A stretch of 36,823 nt of DNA from Bacteriovoracaceae bacterium (lineage in GTDB: Bacteria; Bdellovibrionota; Bacteriovoracia; Bacteriovoracales; Bacteriovoracaceae): positions 1 to 36,823 of the forward strand of contig JAGLPP010000116.1 of assembly GCA_023137315.1 (NCBI GenBank), read 5' to 3'. A program made the translations under genes and the position numbers. Position 1 is the stretch's first letter; the number at the start of each line of letters is the position of its first letter. Below are positions 8,108-15,514 of this stretch, piece by piece. A model generated the notes under the pieces. It saw nothing but the letters and a program-made list of their open reading frames with translations. It was not told the origin of the DNA and ran no database searches.

Positions 8108-9100
8108 TTAATCCAAATTCTCTTTATTCATTTTTTCAAGGATTTTGTCTGTCATATCCACTGATACTTCATAACTTTTAAGCAAACACTCAGGAACTTT
8201 ATCTATTGAATCCAGTGCCATCATGTCTGTCGGCAGCCCCAAATAGAAATCCGGCAAATCCTTCTGTCTGCGTATATTTTCTGCCATTTTGGAAAATATT
8301 ATATTTAGATCTTTATTCATATGCTTGAAGAATATTCCACTATCAATAACATTAGCACCAACAAGAATATCCACTCCAAAACGCATAAAACAAGACTTCT
8401 CAAAAATTTTCATATTGAGTCGCCTTTTAACAATATCATCGCCCTCTCCAGGATCAAAAAATGCCAAATTGAATATCAGTGCCTCACTGAGAGAACCTCT
8501 GTTCGTAAATATAATTCTCCCCGTTTTTTCGTCCAAAACAGGAAGAACAAGGGTTTTCGAAAGATTTTCAATCCTTCTGCCCTTGAATTCCATAATGAAA
8601 TATTTTTCAGTCATATTACGCCAATTTTTGGAATATGGTTTTGTTTTTCTTGTTTCGTTGAAAAAATTATGAAAAATCCATTCAATTCTGGTTGTTGTAT
8701 ATCCGGATGCATAAAATGATGCAATTACGGCCCCCATACCAACCCCGGAAATTACATGTATTGGAACTTTGTTACGCTGAAAACTTTTTATCAAGGAAAT
8801 ATGTGCAATCGTCCTGTTTAGTCCTGGCCCCAAAACAACGCCGATAGCCTTGGTCACATCGACATCAGATGTATGCTTATAGATCACCTTTCGTTTCAGC
8901 GTCGGCCCGTAGTCCTTGCCGGGATTTTTTTTTACATCAATGTCAGCGGTACCATCTTGATTATATTTTGGAACAGAATCCATGGAAACACCGACAGGTC
9001 TGGCCAACTCCGTCTTACCATGCCCTAAAAACGAACAACCACAAAAACAAAAAAGCGAAAAAACAATAATCGACAGCTTTATCCATGAAAAAATACTCAT
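8108..9100 (-). CDS. Patatin-like lipoprotein lacking the nucleophile serine
   Basis: A 330-residue predicted lipoprotein (hydrophobic segment ending CFCGC as lipobox) with a patatin-like core. The oxyanion-type loop is GVVLGPGLNR and the nucleophile elbow reads ISGVGMGAVIASFYASGY, which aligns with the patatin elbow GxSxG but has Gly in place of the catalytic Ser (near residue 120). The Asp motif is also altered (NVIDSG rather than DGG). It is therefore likely catalytically inactive or a structural relative. The start is the ATG at 9100 with GAAGGGGA upstream; an in-frame TTG at 9133 would overlap xseB and lacks support. It sits between xseB and the PBP1A gene at close spacing, suggesting an envelope role. 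Confidence 0.8.
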   Translation of the reverse strand: MSIFSWIKLSIIVFSLFCFCGCSFLGHGKTELARPVGVSMDSVPKYNQDGTADIDVKKNPGKDYGPTLKRKVIYKHTSDVDVTKAIGVVLGPGLNRTIAHISLIKSFQRNKVPIHVISGVGMGAVIASFYASGYTTTRIEWIFHNFFNETRKTKPYSKNWRNMTEKYFIMEFKGRRIENLSKTLVLPVLDEKTGRIIFTNRGSLSEALIFNLAFFDPGEGDDIVKRRLNMKIFEKSCFMRFGVDILVGANVIDSGIFFKHMNKDLNIIFSKMAENIRRQKDLPDFYLGLPTDMMALDSIDKVPECLLKSYEVSVDMTDKILEKMNKENLD

Positions 9101-9119
9101 GAGACAAATATCCCCTTCT

Positions 9120-9344
9120 CTAAAAATCCTCAACCTTGAGATTTTCCTTGAGTAGATTAACCTTCCTTTCCGCCTGACCTAAATAATCCTTGCAGCCTTT
9201 GTACAATTCAACCCCTATCTCAAATTTCTTCAGACTTTCTTCCAGATTTAATTTACCTGACTCAAGTTCACCCAAAAGTTCTTCAAGTTGCTCAAGTTTT
9301 TTTTCAAAATCTTTTCCTTGAATCTGAATCTTTTTTTTGCTCAT
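9120..9344 (-). CDS. xseB: Exodeoxyribonuclease VII small subunit
   Basis: The 74-residue product has the XseB pattern FEKKLEQLEELLGELESGKLNLEESLKKFEIGVEL, a helical hairpin that binds several copies per XseA large subunit to form the single-strand exonuclease VII. Length and composition are typical. The large-subunit gene xseA is not in the window. It is the first gene of a minus-strand unit leading into the patatin-like and PBP1A genes, with 19 bases between its stop and the next ATG. The Shine-Dalgarno is weak (GGTGG). Confidence 0.92.
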   Translation of the reverse strand: MSKKKIQIQGKDFEKKLEQLEELLGELESGKLNLEESLKKFEIGVELYKGCKDYLGQAERKVNLLKENLKVEDF

Positions 9345-9368
9345 AAAACCACCATGAAGTTACTCTTA

Positions 9369-9396
9369 AAAATAGATGACAATCAGGGTACGTCAA
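9369..9396 (-). promoter_or_regulatory. Candidate sigma-70 promoter for xseB unit
   Basis: On the minus strand TTGACG (9396-9391) and TATTTT (9374-9369) are 16 bases apart, 25 bases ahead of the xseB ATG. The -35 is good, the -10 is moderate. Confidence 0.4.
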
Positions 9397-9601
9397 AAAT
9401 ATGTCAGGATCGTGCGAGAAATCTACCTCTTATGCAAAATATCTTAGTTCCACGGTCTCTCAATGTAAATAAGATTACTTTTTTGATCAACCATTCTCCT
9501 TGCTATGAATTCAACCTGTTGTATGGCGCAGGATCCTGTTTTTACCGCAAACAAAGCACAATCCGGACATAACAGGACTAATTTGCCTGGTGTGGAACTT
9601 T

Positions 9602-9616
9602 TGGCACCCTGCTTGA
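9602..9616 (+). promoter_or_regulatory. Sigma-54-like promoter before flgF
   Basis: TGGCAC at 9602-9607 followed after five bases by TTGA at 9613-9616 matches the -24/-12 sigma-54 layout (GG, ten bases, then GA in place of the usual GC). Transcription would start about 9628, just upstream of the flgF leader hairpin. The -24 half is perfect; the missing C at -12 lowers confidence. The rest of the 310-base gap between xseB and flgF (9345-9654) holds the xseB promoter on the other strand and no gene I can support. Confidence 0.4.
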
Positions 9617-9636
9617 TAACATTAACTATAACTGCG

Positions 9637-9657
9637 CAACACCAGGAGGGTGTGTTG
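9637..9657 (+). promoter_or_regulatory. Leader hairpin presenting the flgF Shine-Dalgarno in its loop
   Basis: A perfect six-base stem CAACAC (9637-9642) with GTGTTG (9652-9657) encloses the nine-base loop CAGGAGGGT. The loop contains the whole AGGAGG and the stem contains the TTG start codon. A GGA in the loop of a short hairpin is the preferred shape of CsrA sites, and csrA is encoded downstream in this cluster. The hairpin is read directly; the CsrA role is inference. Confidence 0.5.
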
Positions 9658-10482
9658 AACAACTTATGGGTTTCAGTATCAGGAGCAATATCTCAACAAA
9701 AAAATGTTGAAACCATCGCCAACAATGTGGCCAACGCAAACACACCGGGCTTCAAGCGTGATCAACTCTCATTTAAAGAACATCTAACAGCTCTCACAAA
9801 AAATATCGATGACGTTGATTTACCACGAAAAGAATGGAAACCTGAAGATTTCTACCGCAGTTACGGCGCAGAAAATTCCTTCGTAAAAGTAAGCGGAAGC
9901 TACACCAATTTTGAACAAGGACAACTTTCACCAACGGGAAATCCTCTTGACCTTGCCATCAAAGGTACCGGATTTTTTGAAGTCCTTACACCAAATGGAA
10001 TTCGTTACACACGAAGAGGCACTTTTACTCTCGCAAATGATGGAACACTCGTAAATGACAAGGGATATCCCATCCTGTCTTCGTTTAATAAAGAACAACT
10101 TAAGGCAAAGAATGCTGAAATTCCGGAAGCAACACAAAGAACAATAAAAATACCGGACGGCAAGTTGGATGTTAATATGCGTGGAGAAATTTTTAGCTCT
10201 GGAAACAAAATCGCAGACCTGTCTCTGTTGGAATTCAAGGACATAAAGGCACTCAAAAAAGAGGGTGGATTGATGTTTATAAACCAGGACAGGGATAACA
10301 TTGTACTATCGACTGCAAAATCACAAATTCATCAGGGATTTGTTGAAAGTTCCAATGTAAATGCCGTCAGCGAAATGGCAAAACTTATAAAAGCACATCG
10401 CCATTTTCAAACAATACAAAAAGTAATAAAAACCTATGATCAGATAACAGGAAAGGGTGTCAATGAAATATCCAAATTCTAA
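9655..10482 (+). CDS. flgF: Flagellar proximal rod protein FlgF (FlgF/FlgG family)
   Basis: A rod protein of the flagellar basal body exported by the flagellar type III system. The start MNNLWVSVSGAISQQKNVE uses TTG at 9655, chosen because AGGAGG lies five bases upstream and because the FlgF/G family begins there; upstream codons are open but show no family match. Landmarks are ETIANNVANANTPGFKRDQ (rod N-terminal motif), GNPLDLAIKGTGFFEV, IRYTRRGTF, and the C-terminal VESSNVNAVSEMAKLIKAHRHFQTIQKVIKTYDQ. About 275 residues. It is the first of two FlgF/G-family genes, hence FlgF rather than FlgG. It heads the flagellar run and overlaps flgG. Confidence 0.88.
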   Translation: MNNLWVSVSGAISQQKNVETIANNVANANTPGFKRDQLSFKEHLTALTKNIDDVDLPRKEWKPEDFYRSYGAENSFVKVSGSYTNFEQGQLSPTGNPLDLAIKGTGFFEVLTPNGIRYTRRGTFTLANDGTLVNDKGYPILSSFNKEQLKAKNAEIPEATQRTIKIPDGKLDVNMRGEIFSSGNKIADLSLLEFKDIKALKKEGGLMFINQDRDNIVLSTAKSQIHQGFVESSNVNAVSEMAKLIKAHRHFQTIQKVIKTYDQITGKGVNEISKF

Positions 10483-11332
10483 AAGAGGGTCAGCTATACT
10501 TGTAATTCTTTTCATCTGCAACCTATGTGCAGTTGATGCTTTCGGCATGATCAAGGCACTTAATACTGCAGCAACCGGCATGTCTGCACAGGAAGCCGAG
10601 GTAAATAACATTTCGAACAATATTGCCAACATCAATACAATTGGCTTTAAAAAATCGAGGACCGAAACAGAGGATCTTCTTTATAATACAATCCAATCGC
10701 CTGGAGCACGTTCCACCGCATCAACAAGATATAGTGTAGGAGTTCAAGTAGGATCTGGAACAAAAATTTCTGCCACCAGAAAGGAGTTTACCCAGGGAAG
10801 TTCAAAAATCACCAATAATCCGTTTGATCTTATGATAAATGGAGATGGATTCTTTGCAGTCATACTTCCAAACAACGAGGTTAGATACACCAGGGATGGT
10901 GCATTCAACGTTGATGAAAATGGAAATATGGTCAATAAACGCGGTTATAAACTATTTCCAGGTCTTGTAATACCACCTAATGTAAAATCCATACACATTT
11001 CCACAGATGGAAAGGTCGATTGTTATTTTACCAACACTCCGGAAGCAACTAATCTCGGTACAATACCGGTATTTATATTCATAAATCCCGTCGGACTCCA
11101 GTCAATGGGCGAAAACATGTATCAAATAACACAGTCAAGCGGCACCCCACTACAGGGTATTGCCGGAACAGAAAATGTGGGCATCATTCAACAGGGTGCG
11201 CTGGAAGCTTCCAACGTAAATATTATGAATGAAATGACCAATTTAATTCGCGCCCAGAGGGCATATGAAATGAATTCAAAAGTAATGGGGGTCGCAGATC
11301 AAATGTTACAAACAGTAAACAATATAAGGTAA
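10463..11332 (+). CDS. flgG: Flagellar distal rod protein FlgG with signal-like N-terminal extension
   Basis: The core from residue 29 (MIKALNTAATGMSAQEAEVN) to the end (QRAYEMNSKVMGVADQMLQTVNNIR) is a clear FlgG, including NNISNNIANINTIGFKKSR, NPFDLMINGDGFFAV and VRYTRDGAFNVD. The usual FlgG start is that internal ATG at 10547, but it has no Shine-Dalgarno. The ATG at 10463 has AGGAAAGGG five bases upstream and gives 28 extra residues: a basic stretch, a hydrophobic core (SAILVILFICNLCA) and a small-residue end (VDAFG), much like a Sec signal peptide. Rod proteins normally leave by the flagellar type III route with no cleaved signal, so this extension is odd. The preferred start overlaps flgF by 20 bases. 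Confidence 0.88.
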   Translation: MKYPNSKRGSAILVILFICNLCAVDAFGMIKALNTAATGMSAQEAEVNNISNNIANINTIGFKKSRTETEDLLYNTIQSPGARSTASTRYSVGVQVGSGTKISATRKEFTQGSSKITNNPFDLMINGDGFFAVILPNNEVRYTRDGAFNVDENGNMVNKRGYKLFPGLVIPPNVKSIHISTDGKVDCYFTNTPEATNLGTIPVFIFINPVGLQSMGENMYQITQSSGTPLQGIAGTENVGIIQQGALEASNVNIMNEMTNLIRAQRAYEMNSKVMGVADQMLQTVNNIR

Positions 11333-11338
11333 AAAAAC

Positions 11339-12277
11339 ATGTTAAAACCTCTTTTTATGATACTCATACTTATAGCTGTTGTTCATGCTGGAATAACTCA
11401 TGCCAAAAACGTAGATATAACCAACCATTCAACAAAAACCTGTTATATTGTTGTTCCAGATTTCATATATCATACCAATGAGCCAAACAAAGTTGCCAGC
11501 AACGAACTTATCACCAAATCCGACTGCCCATCAATAATAAGAAATAAATTTAAAGAAATTATCCTCGAATTTGACAACGCCGTAAGAGCTGATTATCTGA
11601 AAAATATTTTTCAAAATGAGTTTGGTGACTATCGACTACACATTCATCCTGATACTATTCGTGTCACAAATCTACAAAGCAGACTAAGAAATGATTTTAA
11701 TTTAAAACAGATTCATCATATAGATCAAATTTCCATTCTCAACAGCAGTAAGATCATCACTCACAAGAATAACGAATCCATCGAGTTTCGTTGTAAAAAT
11801 TGTACCTTTACCGGCAATAAAAACATCAAAACGATAATCAAAAACAAACAATTCGGAAATAAAAGAACTGAATGGATAAATGCCACTATAACTGTTGGAA
11901 CGCGTGTTATGACTAATCATAATCATATGGCCATTACGAATCAGGCACTTTCACCAAAACAATTCAAATTTAACAATATAAATACAACCCGTCCCGAACA
12001 ATATTTTACCGATATAAAAACGCTGCCGTTTTACAAAATCAACAAACCCATGCCCAAGGGAACCCCTCTAAAATATTCCGATTTAACTCCAATTAATCTT
12101 GTTAAATTCGGACATCCGGTAAAAGTTGTCATTAAACAAAAATCTCTGGTACTAACAAGCACAGCAACACCAAGAAGGTCTGGAAAATATAACGATTTAA
12201 TACAGCTTCGAACCTCTGCAAATAAAATCATAACAGGTAAAGTCATTAATTTTAACAAGGTGATCATGGAACTATGA
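11339..12277 (+). CDS. flgA: Flagellar P-ring assembly chaperone FlgA
   Basis: FlgA is a periplasmic chaperone for assembly of FlgI into the P ring. The protein begins with a signal peptide (about 1-22, hydrophobic core FMILILIAVVHAG, likely cleavage after THA). The C-terminal third has the SAF/ChapFlgA pattern: KINKPMPKGTPLKYSDLTP, LVKFGHPVKVVIKQKSLVLTS, and a final GKVINFNKVIMEL. The N-terminal 200 residues are poorly conserved and rich in Asn and Lys, as is usual for this family. At 312 residues it is longer than E. coli FlgA. Six bases separate it from flgG, and its stop overlaps the flgH start as ATGA. Confidence 0.85.
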   Translation: MLKPLFMILILIAVVHAGITHAKNVDITNHSTKTCYIVVPDFIYHTNEPNKVASNELITKSDCPSIIRNKFKEIILEFDNAVRADYLKNIFQNEFGDYRLHIHPDTIRVTNLQSRLRNDFNLKQIHHIDQISILNSSKIITHKNNESIEFRCKNCTFTGNKNIKTIIKNKQFGNKRTEWINATITVGTRVMTNHNHMAITNQALSPKQFKFNNINTTRPEQYFTDIKTLPFYKINKPMPKGTPLKYSDLTPINLVKFGHPVKVVIKQKSLVLTSTATPRRSGKYNDLIQLRTSANKIITGKVINFNKVIMEL

Positions 12278-13035
12278 GTATTTTAAAATTACTGCTGGTC
12301 TTTTCCCTTCTGTTTAGTGTCTCCTGCGCCAGCTATATCAACCGTATTCACAAAGAAATGGACAGGGATTCCAGGAAAACCATCAAAAGACAAAAAAGGG
12401 ACAAGTTCGCTCTTTATCGAAAAAGAAGTCGTTATAAGGACAGATATCGCAATCAAAAACGAATTAGCTCAAAAAAATTTCAACACCTGTCACCTTCAAT
12501 AAAAAGAAATTACAGATCAAAAAGTGAAACAAAAAAACGTTATACCGCTCATGATCTTGACGACAACTCTGCAAGTGGCAGCCTATGGGCAGGTTCTGGC
12601 AAGGACAGTTATCTGTTTTCCTCCGAACAAAAAAAACAAAATGGTGACATTGTAATCATTAATGTACTGAAGAATTTAAAAGACCAAATCGCTGTTGAAC
12701 TCAAAAGAGCATTTCCCGTCAGCAAAAGGAAAAAGAAGGACGCTAAAGTAGGGGCTGCCAAGGTGGCCACGACCACCACACAACCGAAACCGGTAGCTGA
12801 AAAAACTGATGGTGAGAACAAAAATGAAACCCAGGTGTTCGACAAAATTTCCGGAATTGTCATTGAACAAATAAACAGGGAGCATCTACTGCTTATGGGA
12901 AGAAAAGACGTCATCTATCACAACAAAAAAAGAACAATCGGAATCCAGGCCCTGGTTGCCAGAAATTCAATTACCAACAACAATACGGTTAGCTCAAGCC
13001 AAATACTCGAATCACACATTGAGGTCATAAGGTAA
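12274..13035 (+). CDS. flgH: Flagellar L-ring lipoprotein FlgH with basic insert
   Basis: FlgH forms the outer-membrane L ring around the flagellar rod. A lipoprotein signal ends at FSVSC (Cys18). The conserved core is recognisable from GSLWAGSGKDSYLFSSEQKKQNGDIVIINV to the end, including GIVIEQINREHLLLMGRKDV and an end close to the family pattern. Between the lipid anchor and the core, residues about 22-90 are very basic, with about 28 Lys or Arg in 68 positions. A second insert about 145-185 (KKKDAK, ATTTTQPKP) interrupts the core. Both are unusual for FlgH. ATGA overlap with flgA; flgI follows four bases later. Confidence 0.85.
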   Translation: MSILKLLLVFSLLFSVSCASYINRIHKEMDRDSRKTIKRQKRDKFALYRKRSRYKDRYRNQKRISSKKFQHLSPSIKRNYRSKSETKKRYTAHDLDDNSASGSLWAGSGKDSYLFSSEQKKQNGDIVIINVLKNLKDQIAVELKRAFPVSKRKKKDAKVGAAKVATTTTQPKPVAEKTDGENKNETQVFDKISGIVIEQINREHLLLMGRKDVIYHNKKRTIGIQALVARNSITNNNTVSSSQILESHIEVIR

Positions 13036-13039
13036 CAAT

Positions 13040-14050
13040 ATGAAAAATTTAATTTTTATCATTACATTCCTTGTTTTAGCTTCCGGTGGACATGCAAGCC
13101 CAAACCGACTAAAGGATCTGGTTTCCGTTAAGGGAGTACGCAGCAATCCGATCATTGGATACGGTCTTGCTATCGGTCTGAACGGAACAGGTGACGGTGG
13201 TGGCGAAATTACAAATAATTCGCTACGAAAGATGTTTCAGAAACTTGGACTCAATCCACAAAAGGAGATTTCATCAAAAAATGTTGCGGCCGTAATCGTT
13301 ACCGCAAAACTTCCACCTTTTGCACGATTAGGGCAAAAAATTGATATTAACGTTTCATCAATTGGAGATGCCAAATCATTGGCGGGAGGAACTCTTCTTA
13401 TAACTCCACTGAAGGCCGGTGACGGCAAAATTTACGCCATGGCCTCGGGACAAATATCCATTGGTGGTCTTAACGCAGGCAAAAAATTCCCCACCGCTGG
13501 AATCATTCCAAACGGTGCAACAGTAGAAGAGGAAGTTATAATCAATTTTGATCAAAAAAAATCACTACGATTAAGTCTCAGAAATCCTGATTTTACAACC
13601 GCTGCAAGAATCGAAAAAACATTAAATCAGGAACTTGGTGGAAAATATGCCACAGCAAAAGATGCGACCACAATAGATCTTGTTATCCCGGTACATTACC
13701 AGCGAAATATCGTACAACTACTTGCTATTATTGAAAATTTCAAAATCATTTCCGACAATGCCGCCAAAATTATCATCAATGAAAGAACTGGAACAATTGT
13801 CGCCGGAGGTGACATCTCGTTAAAACCCGTAGCAATAAGTCACGGTGATTTAACCATAGAAATTGGTGGAGAGGGTGCCGGAGGAAATAAAAAAGGTGGG
13901 CACTCGATGGTCTTTTTTGACAAAAAGACTACACTAAATGATCTTGTTAAAAGTTTAAACGCAATTGGGGTAAAGCCTGAAGATTTAATTCCAATATTTC
14001 AGGCACTTAAAAGAAATGGTGCCTTGGTTGGGGAAATTGAGCTTATATGA
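13040..14050 (+). CDS. flgI: Flagellar P-ring protein FlgI
   Basis: FlgI forms the periplasmic P ring in the peptidoglycan layer. A signal peptide (about 1-19, ending GGHA) precedes the mature start SPNRLKDLVSVKGVRSNPIIGYGL, the hallmark of the family. Further matches are GLNGTGDGG, VAAVIVTAKLPPFARLGQKIDINVSSIGDAKSLAGGTLLITPL, and the C-terminal ARIEKTLNQ, NERTGTIVAGGDI and LNAIGVKPEDLIPIFQALKRNGAL. At 336 residues it is near the normal size. The gene starts four bases after flgH. The 144 bases after it carry two hairpins and separate the ring genes from flgJ-M-N-K-L. Confidence 0.96.
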   Translation: MKNLIFIITFLVLASGGHASPNRLKDLVSVKGVRSNPIIGYGLAIGLNGTGDGGGEITNNSLRKMFQKLGLNPQKEISSKNVAAVIVTAKLPPFARLGQKIDINVSSIGDAKSLAGGTLLITPLKAGDGKIYAMASGQISIGGLNAGKKFPTAGIIPNGATVEEEVIINFDQKKSLRLSLRNPDFTTAARIEKTLNQELGGKYATAKDATTIDLVIPVHYQRNIVQLLAIIENFKIISDNAAKIIINERTGTIVAGGDISLKPVAISHGDLTIEIGGEGAGGNKKGGHSMVFFDKKTTLNDLVKSLNAIGVKPEDLIPIFQALKRNGALVGEIELI

Positions 14051-14115
14051 TGTGTAAAACCGTCTCATGACTGGATTTTTATGTACCAATGATGTTAAAA
14101 TAAACTTGTCAACTT

Positions 14116-14144
14116 ATCCGGCACACCACTTACAGGCGCCGGAT
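14116..14144 (+). promoter_or_regulatory. GC-rich inverted repeat downstream of flgI
   Basis: ATCCGGC (14116-14122) pairs perfectly with GCCGGAT (14138-14144) around a 15-base loop. There is no U tail, so it is not a simple terminator. It could be an mRNA-stabilising or leader structure between flgI and flgJ, or an operator. Confidence 0.35.
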
Positions 14145-14151
14145 TAGGAGT

Positions 14152-14188
14152 GTTAATCAAGGAATGATTAACCTAAACTCAGGAAGGG
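14152..14188 (+). promoter_or_regulatory. flgJ leader: GGA-loop hairpin plus GGA Shine-Dalgarno
   Basis: GTTAATCA (14152-14159) pairs perfectly with TGATTAAC (14165-14172) and the five-base loop is AGGAA. The flgJ Shine-Dalgarno AGGAAGGG at 14181-14188 holds a second GGA 21 bases further on. Paired GGA sites, one in a hairpin loop and one over the ribosome site, are the usual arrangement for CsrA repression. CsrA control is inferred from this layout and from csrA in the same cluster. Confidence 0.5.
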
Positions 14189-14194
14189 TTATTA

Positions 14195-14632
14195 ATGATA
14201 GAGATTAAAAATTCTCACCAACCTGTTCCGATTTCCCAAAATCGTTCAAAAAACGTGAAGTCCGATCTTCAATATATTCCTGATGAGTACCGTGAAGTTG
14301 CAAGAAATCTTGAAGGTGAATTTGCCAAGTACATGGTTGATCAAATGAACAAAACAGTTGAACGAAACCATGACAATACAACGAATAAAATCTACAGGGA
14401 TCTTCTGGACACGGAACGAGCGAATATGATGACAAAAACCAATAATGGGTTGGGACTTCAAAAAATTATTTTGGACCAGATATATCCAAAAAGACTAAGA
14501 AATAAATTGAGCCATCAAATATATCAACAACACATGAAATCGCAAAATCAAAGATTTCACAGATCAAAGCAGCCGGAAATGCTCTCGAATCCAAACACGG
14601 CGATATCGACCAAGGAGACTAGCAATGAATAA
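14195..14632 (+). CDS. flgJ: Rod-binding FlgJ-like protein without muramidase domain
   Basis: Residues about 30-100 match the N-terminal rod-capping domain of FlgJ: ARNLEGEFAKYMVDQMNKTVE, then KIYRDLLDTERANMMTKTNNGLGLQKIILDQIY. This domain scaffolds rod polymerisation. The C-terminal peptidoglycan hydrolase domain of enterobacterial FlgJ is absent; the remaining residues are polar and look disordered. Single-domain FlgJ proteins are common outside the gammaproteobacteria, and a separate hydrolase must then open the wall. AGGAAGGG lies seven bases before the ATG. The gene overlaps flgM by eight bases. Confidence 0.78.
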   Translation: MIEIKNSHQPVPISQNRSKNVKSDLQYIPDEYREVARNLEGEFAKYMVDQMNKTVERNHDNTTNKIYRDLLDTERANMMTKTNNGLGLQKIILDQIYPKRLRNKLSHQIYQQHMKSQNQRFHRSKQPEMLSNPNTAISTKETSNE

Positions 14633-14945
14633 CATTCAAAAAACAATTGACAACAATAACAAGTTTTTTCCAAATTCAAAAAAAACCAACAGGGGACAAA
14701 TATCGCCCATTAATCACAACGATCCTGCCAGAAGAAAAAGACTTGAAGGTATTATAAAAAACGATGCCAAAGTACAAATTCCAGACGCAGTAAAAGACTT
14801 TGCAAAGATTAAAAGAGCTGTTGACAAGGCACCGCCAATTGATAATTCAAAAAAGGTTGCCGATTTAAAAAAAATGATCGGGCAGGGGTCATATAAAATC
14901 GATTATGATGCTCTTGCTGACAAGATGCTTGCAACAGAATTTTAA
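14625..14945 (+). CDS. flgM: Anti-sigma-28 factor FlgM
   Basis: FlgM holds the flagellar sigma factor FliA inactive until the hook is finished and FlgM is exported. The N-terminal half is polar and Asn-rich, as expected for a largely unfolded protein. The C-terminal half has the family pattern: NSKKVADLKKMIGQGSYKIDYDALADKMLATEF, with the GxYxVDxxxLAxKML motif. At 106 residues it is normal. AAGGAG precedes the ATG, and its start overlaps flgJ by eight bases, so the two are probably coupled. Its presence implies a FliA sigma factor elsewhere in the genome. Confidence 0.85.
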   Translation: MNNIQKTIDNNNKFFPNSKKTNRGQISPINHNDPARRKRLEGIIKNDAKVQIPDAVKDFAKIKRAVDKAPPIDNSKKVADLKKMIGQGSYKIDYDALADKMLATEF

Positions 14946-14973
14946 TATGTCATTTAATCATTGGTGATTGAAT

Positions 14974-15501
14974 ATGAATAAAGACCAAACAAAAGAAAAA
15001 AACAAACTTCAAATCTTTTATTTCCAAATTGTGGATATCTGGCACAGGCTGTGTAAAGAACATACAAACCTTCTGGATCTCACATGTGAAGAATATTCTC
15101 TTTTACTTTCAAATGATATTAACGACCTCGAAAAAACCATACACAAGAAACGATTGGTAATGGCCCAAATCGATAATCTGGACAAATTAAGATCGCAAAC
15201 CATTGAAAATATCAACGAAGCTGAAGGCTCTCAAATCAATTCAGTAAGTGAATTACTGGAAACCATGAATCAATTTGAAGAACATGAAAATCAAAAACAT
15301 TTATGGCGTTTCAATCAGCTTTTAACAGATATAATTGAAAAAATTCAGGAACAAAATAAACGAAATCAAATTTTTATCAGTAAGGCTTCCCGGGCCCTTC
15401 AGGAAATTAAAAATGAAATACTCGGGGAGAAAAATTATGTTACATATACTGCAAATGGAATCAAAACATCTTCCACAAATAGCAGAAATGTAACCAAGTA
15501 A
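14974..15501 (+). CDS. flgN: FlgN-like export chaperone for FlgK/FlgL
   Basis: About 175 residues, almost entirely alpha-helical and coiled, with the FlgN-like opening FQIVDIWHRLCKEHTNLLDLTCEEYSLLLSNDINDLEKTIHKKRLVMAQIDNLD. FlgN keeps the hook-junction proteins FlgK and FlgL competent for export. Position between flgM and flgK supports the call as much as sequence does. The ATG at 14974 is chosen, with GGTGA six bases upstream; an in-frame TTG at 14968 is too close to that site. The stop lies 13 bases before the flgK start. Confidence 0.72.
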   Translation: MNKDQTKEKNKLQIFYFQIVDIWHRLCKEHTNLLDLTCEEYSLLLSNDINDLEKTIHKKRLVMAQIDNLDKLRSQTIENINEAEGSQINSVSELLETMNQFEEHENQKHLWRFNQLLTDIIEKIQEQNKRNQIFISKASRALQEIKNEILGEKNYVTYTANGIKTSSTNSRNVTK

Positions 15502-15514
15502 GGAGGCTAATTAA

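Noticed and set aside
9505-9654. Upstream extension of flgF
   Set aside because: The extra 50 residues match no rod protein and the AGGAGG directs initiation at 9655.
9444-9662. 72-codon minus-strand frame with several Cys
   Set aside because: It overlaps the flgF leader and start, has no ribosome site or recognisable motif.
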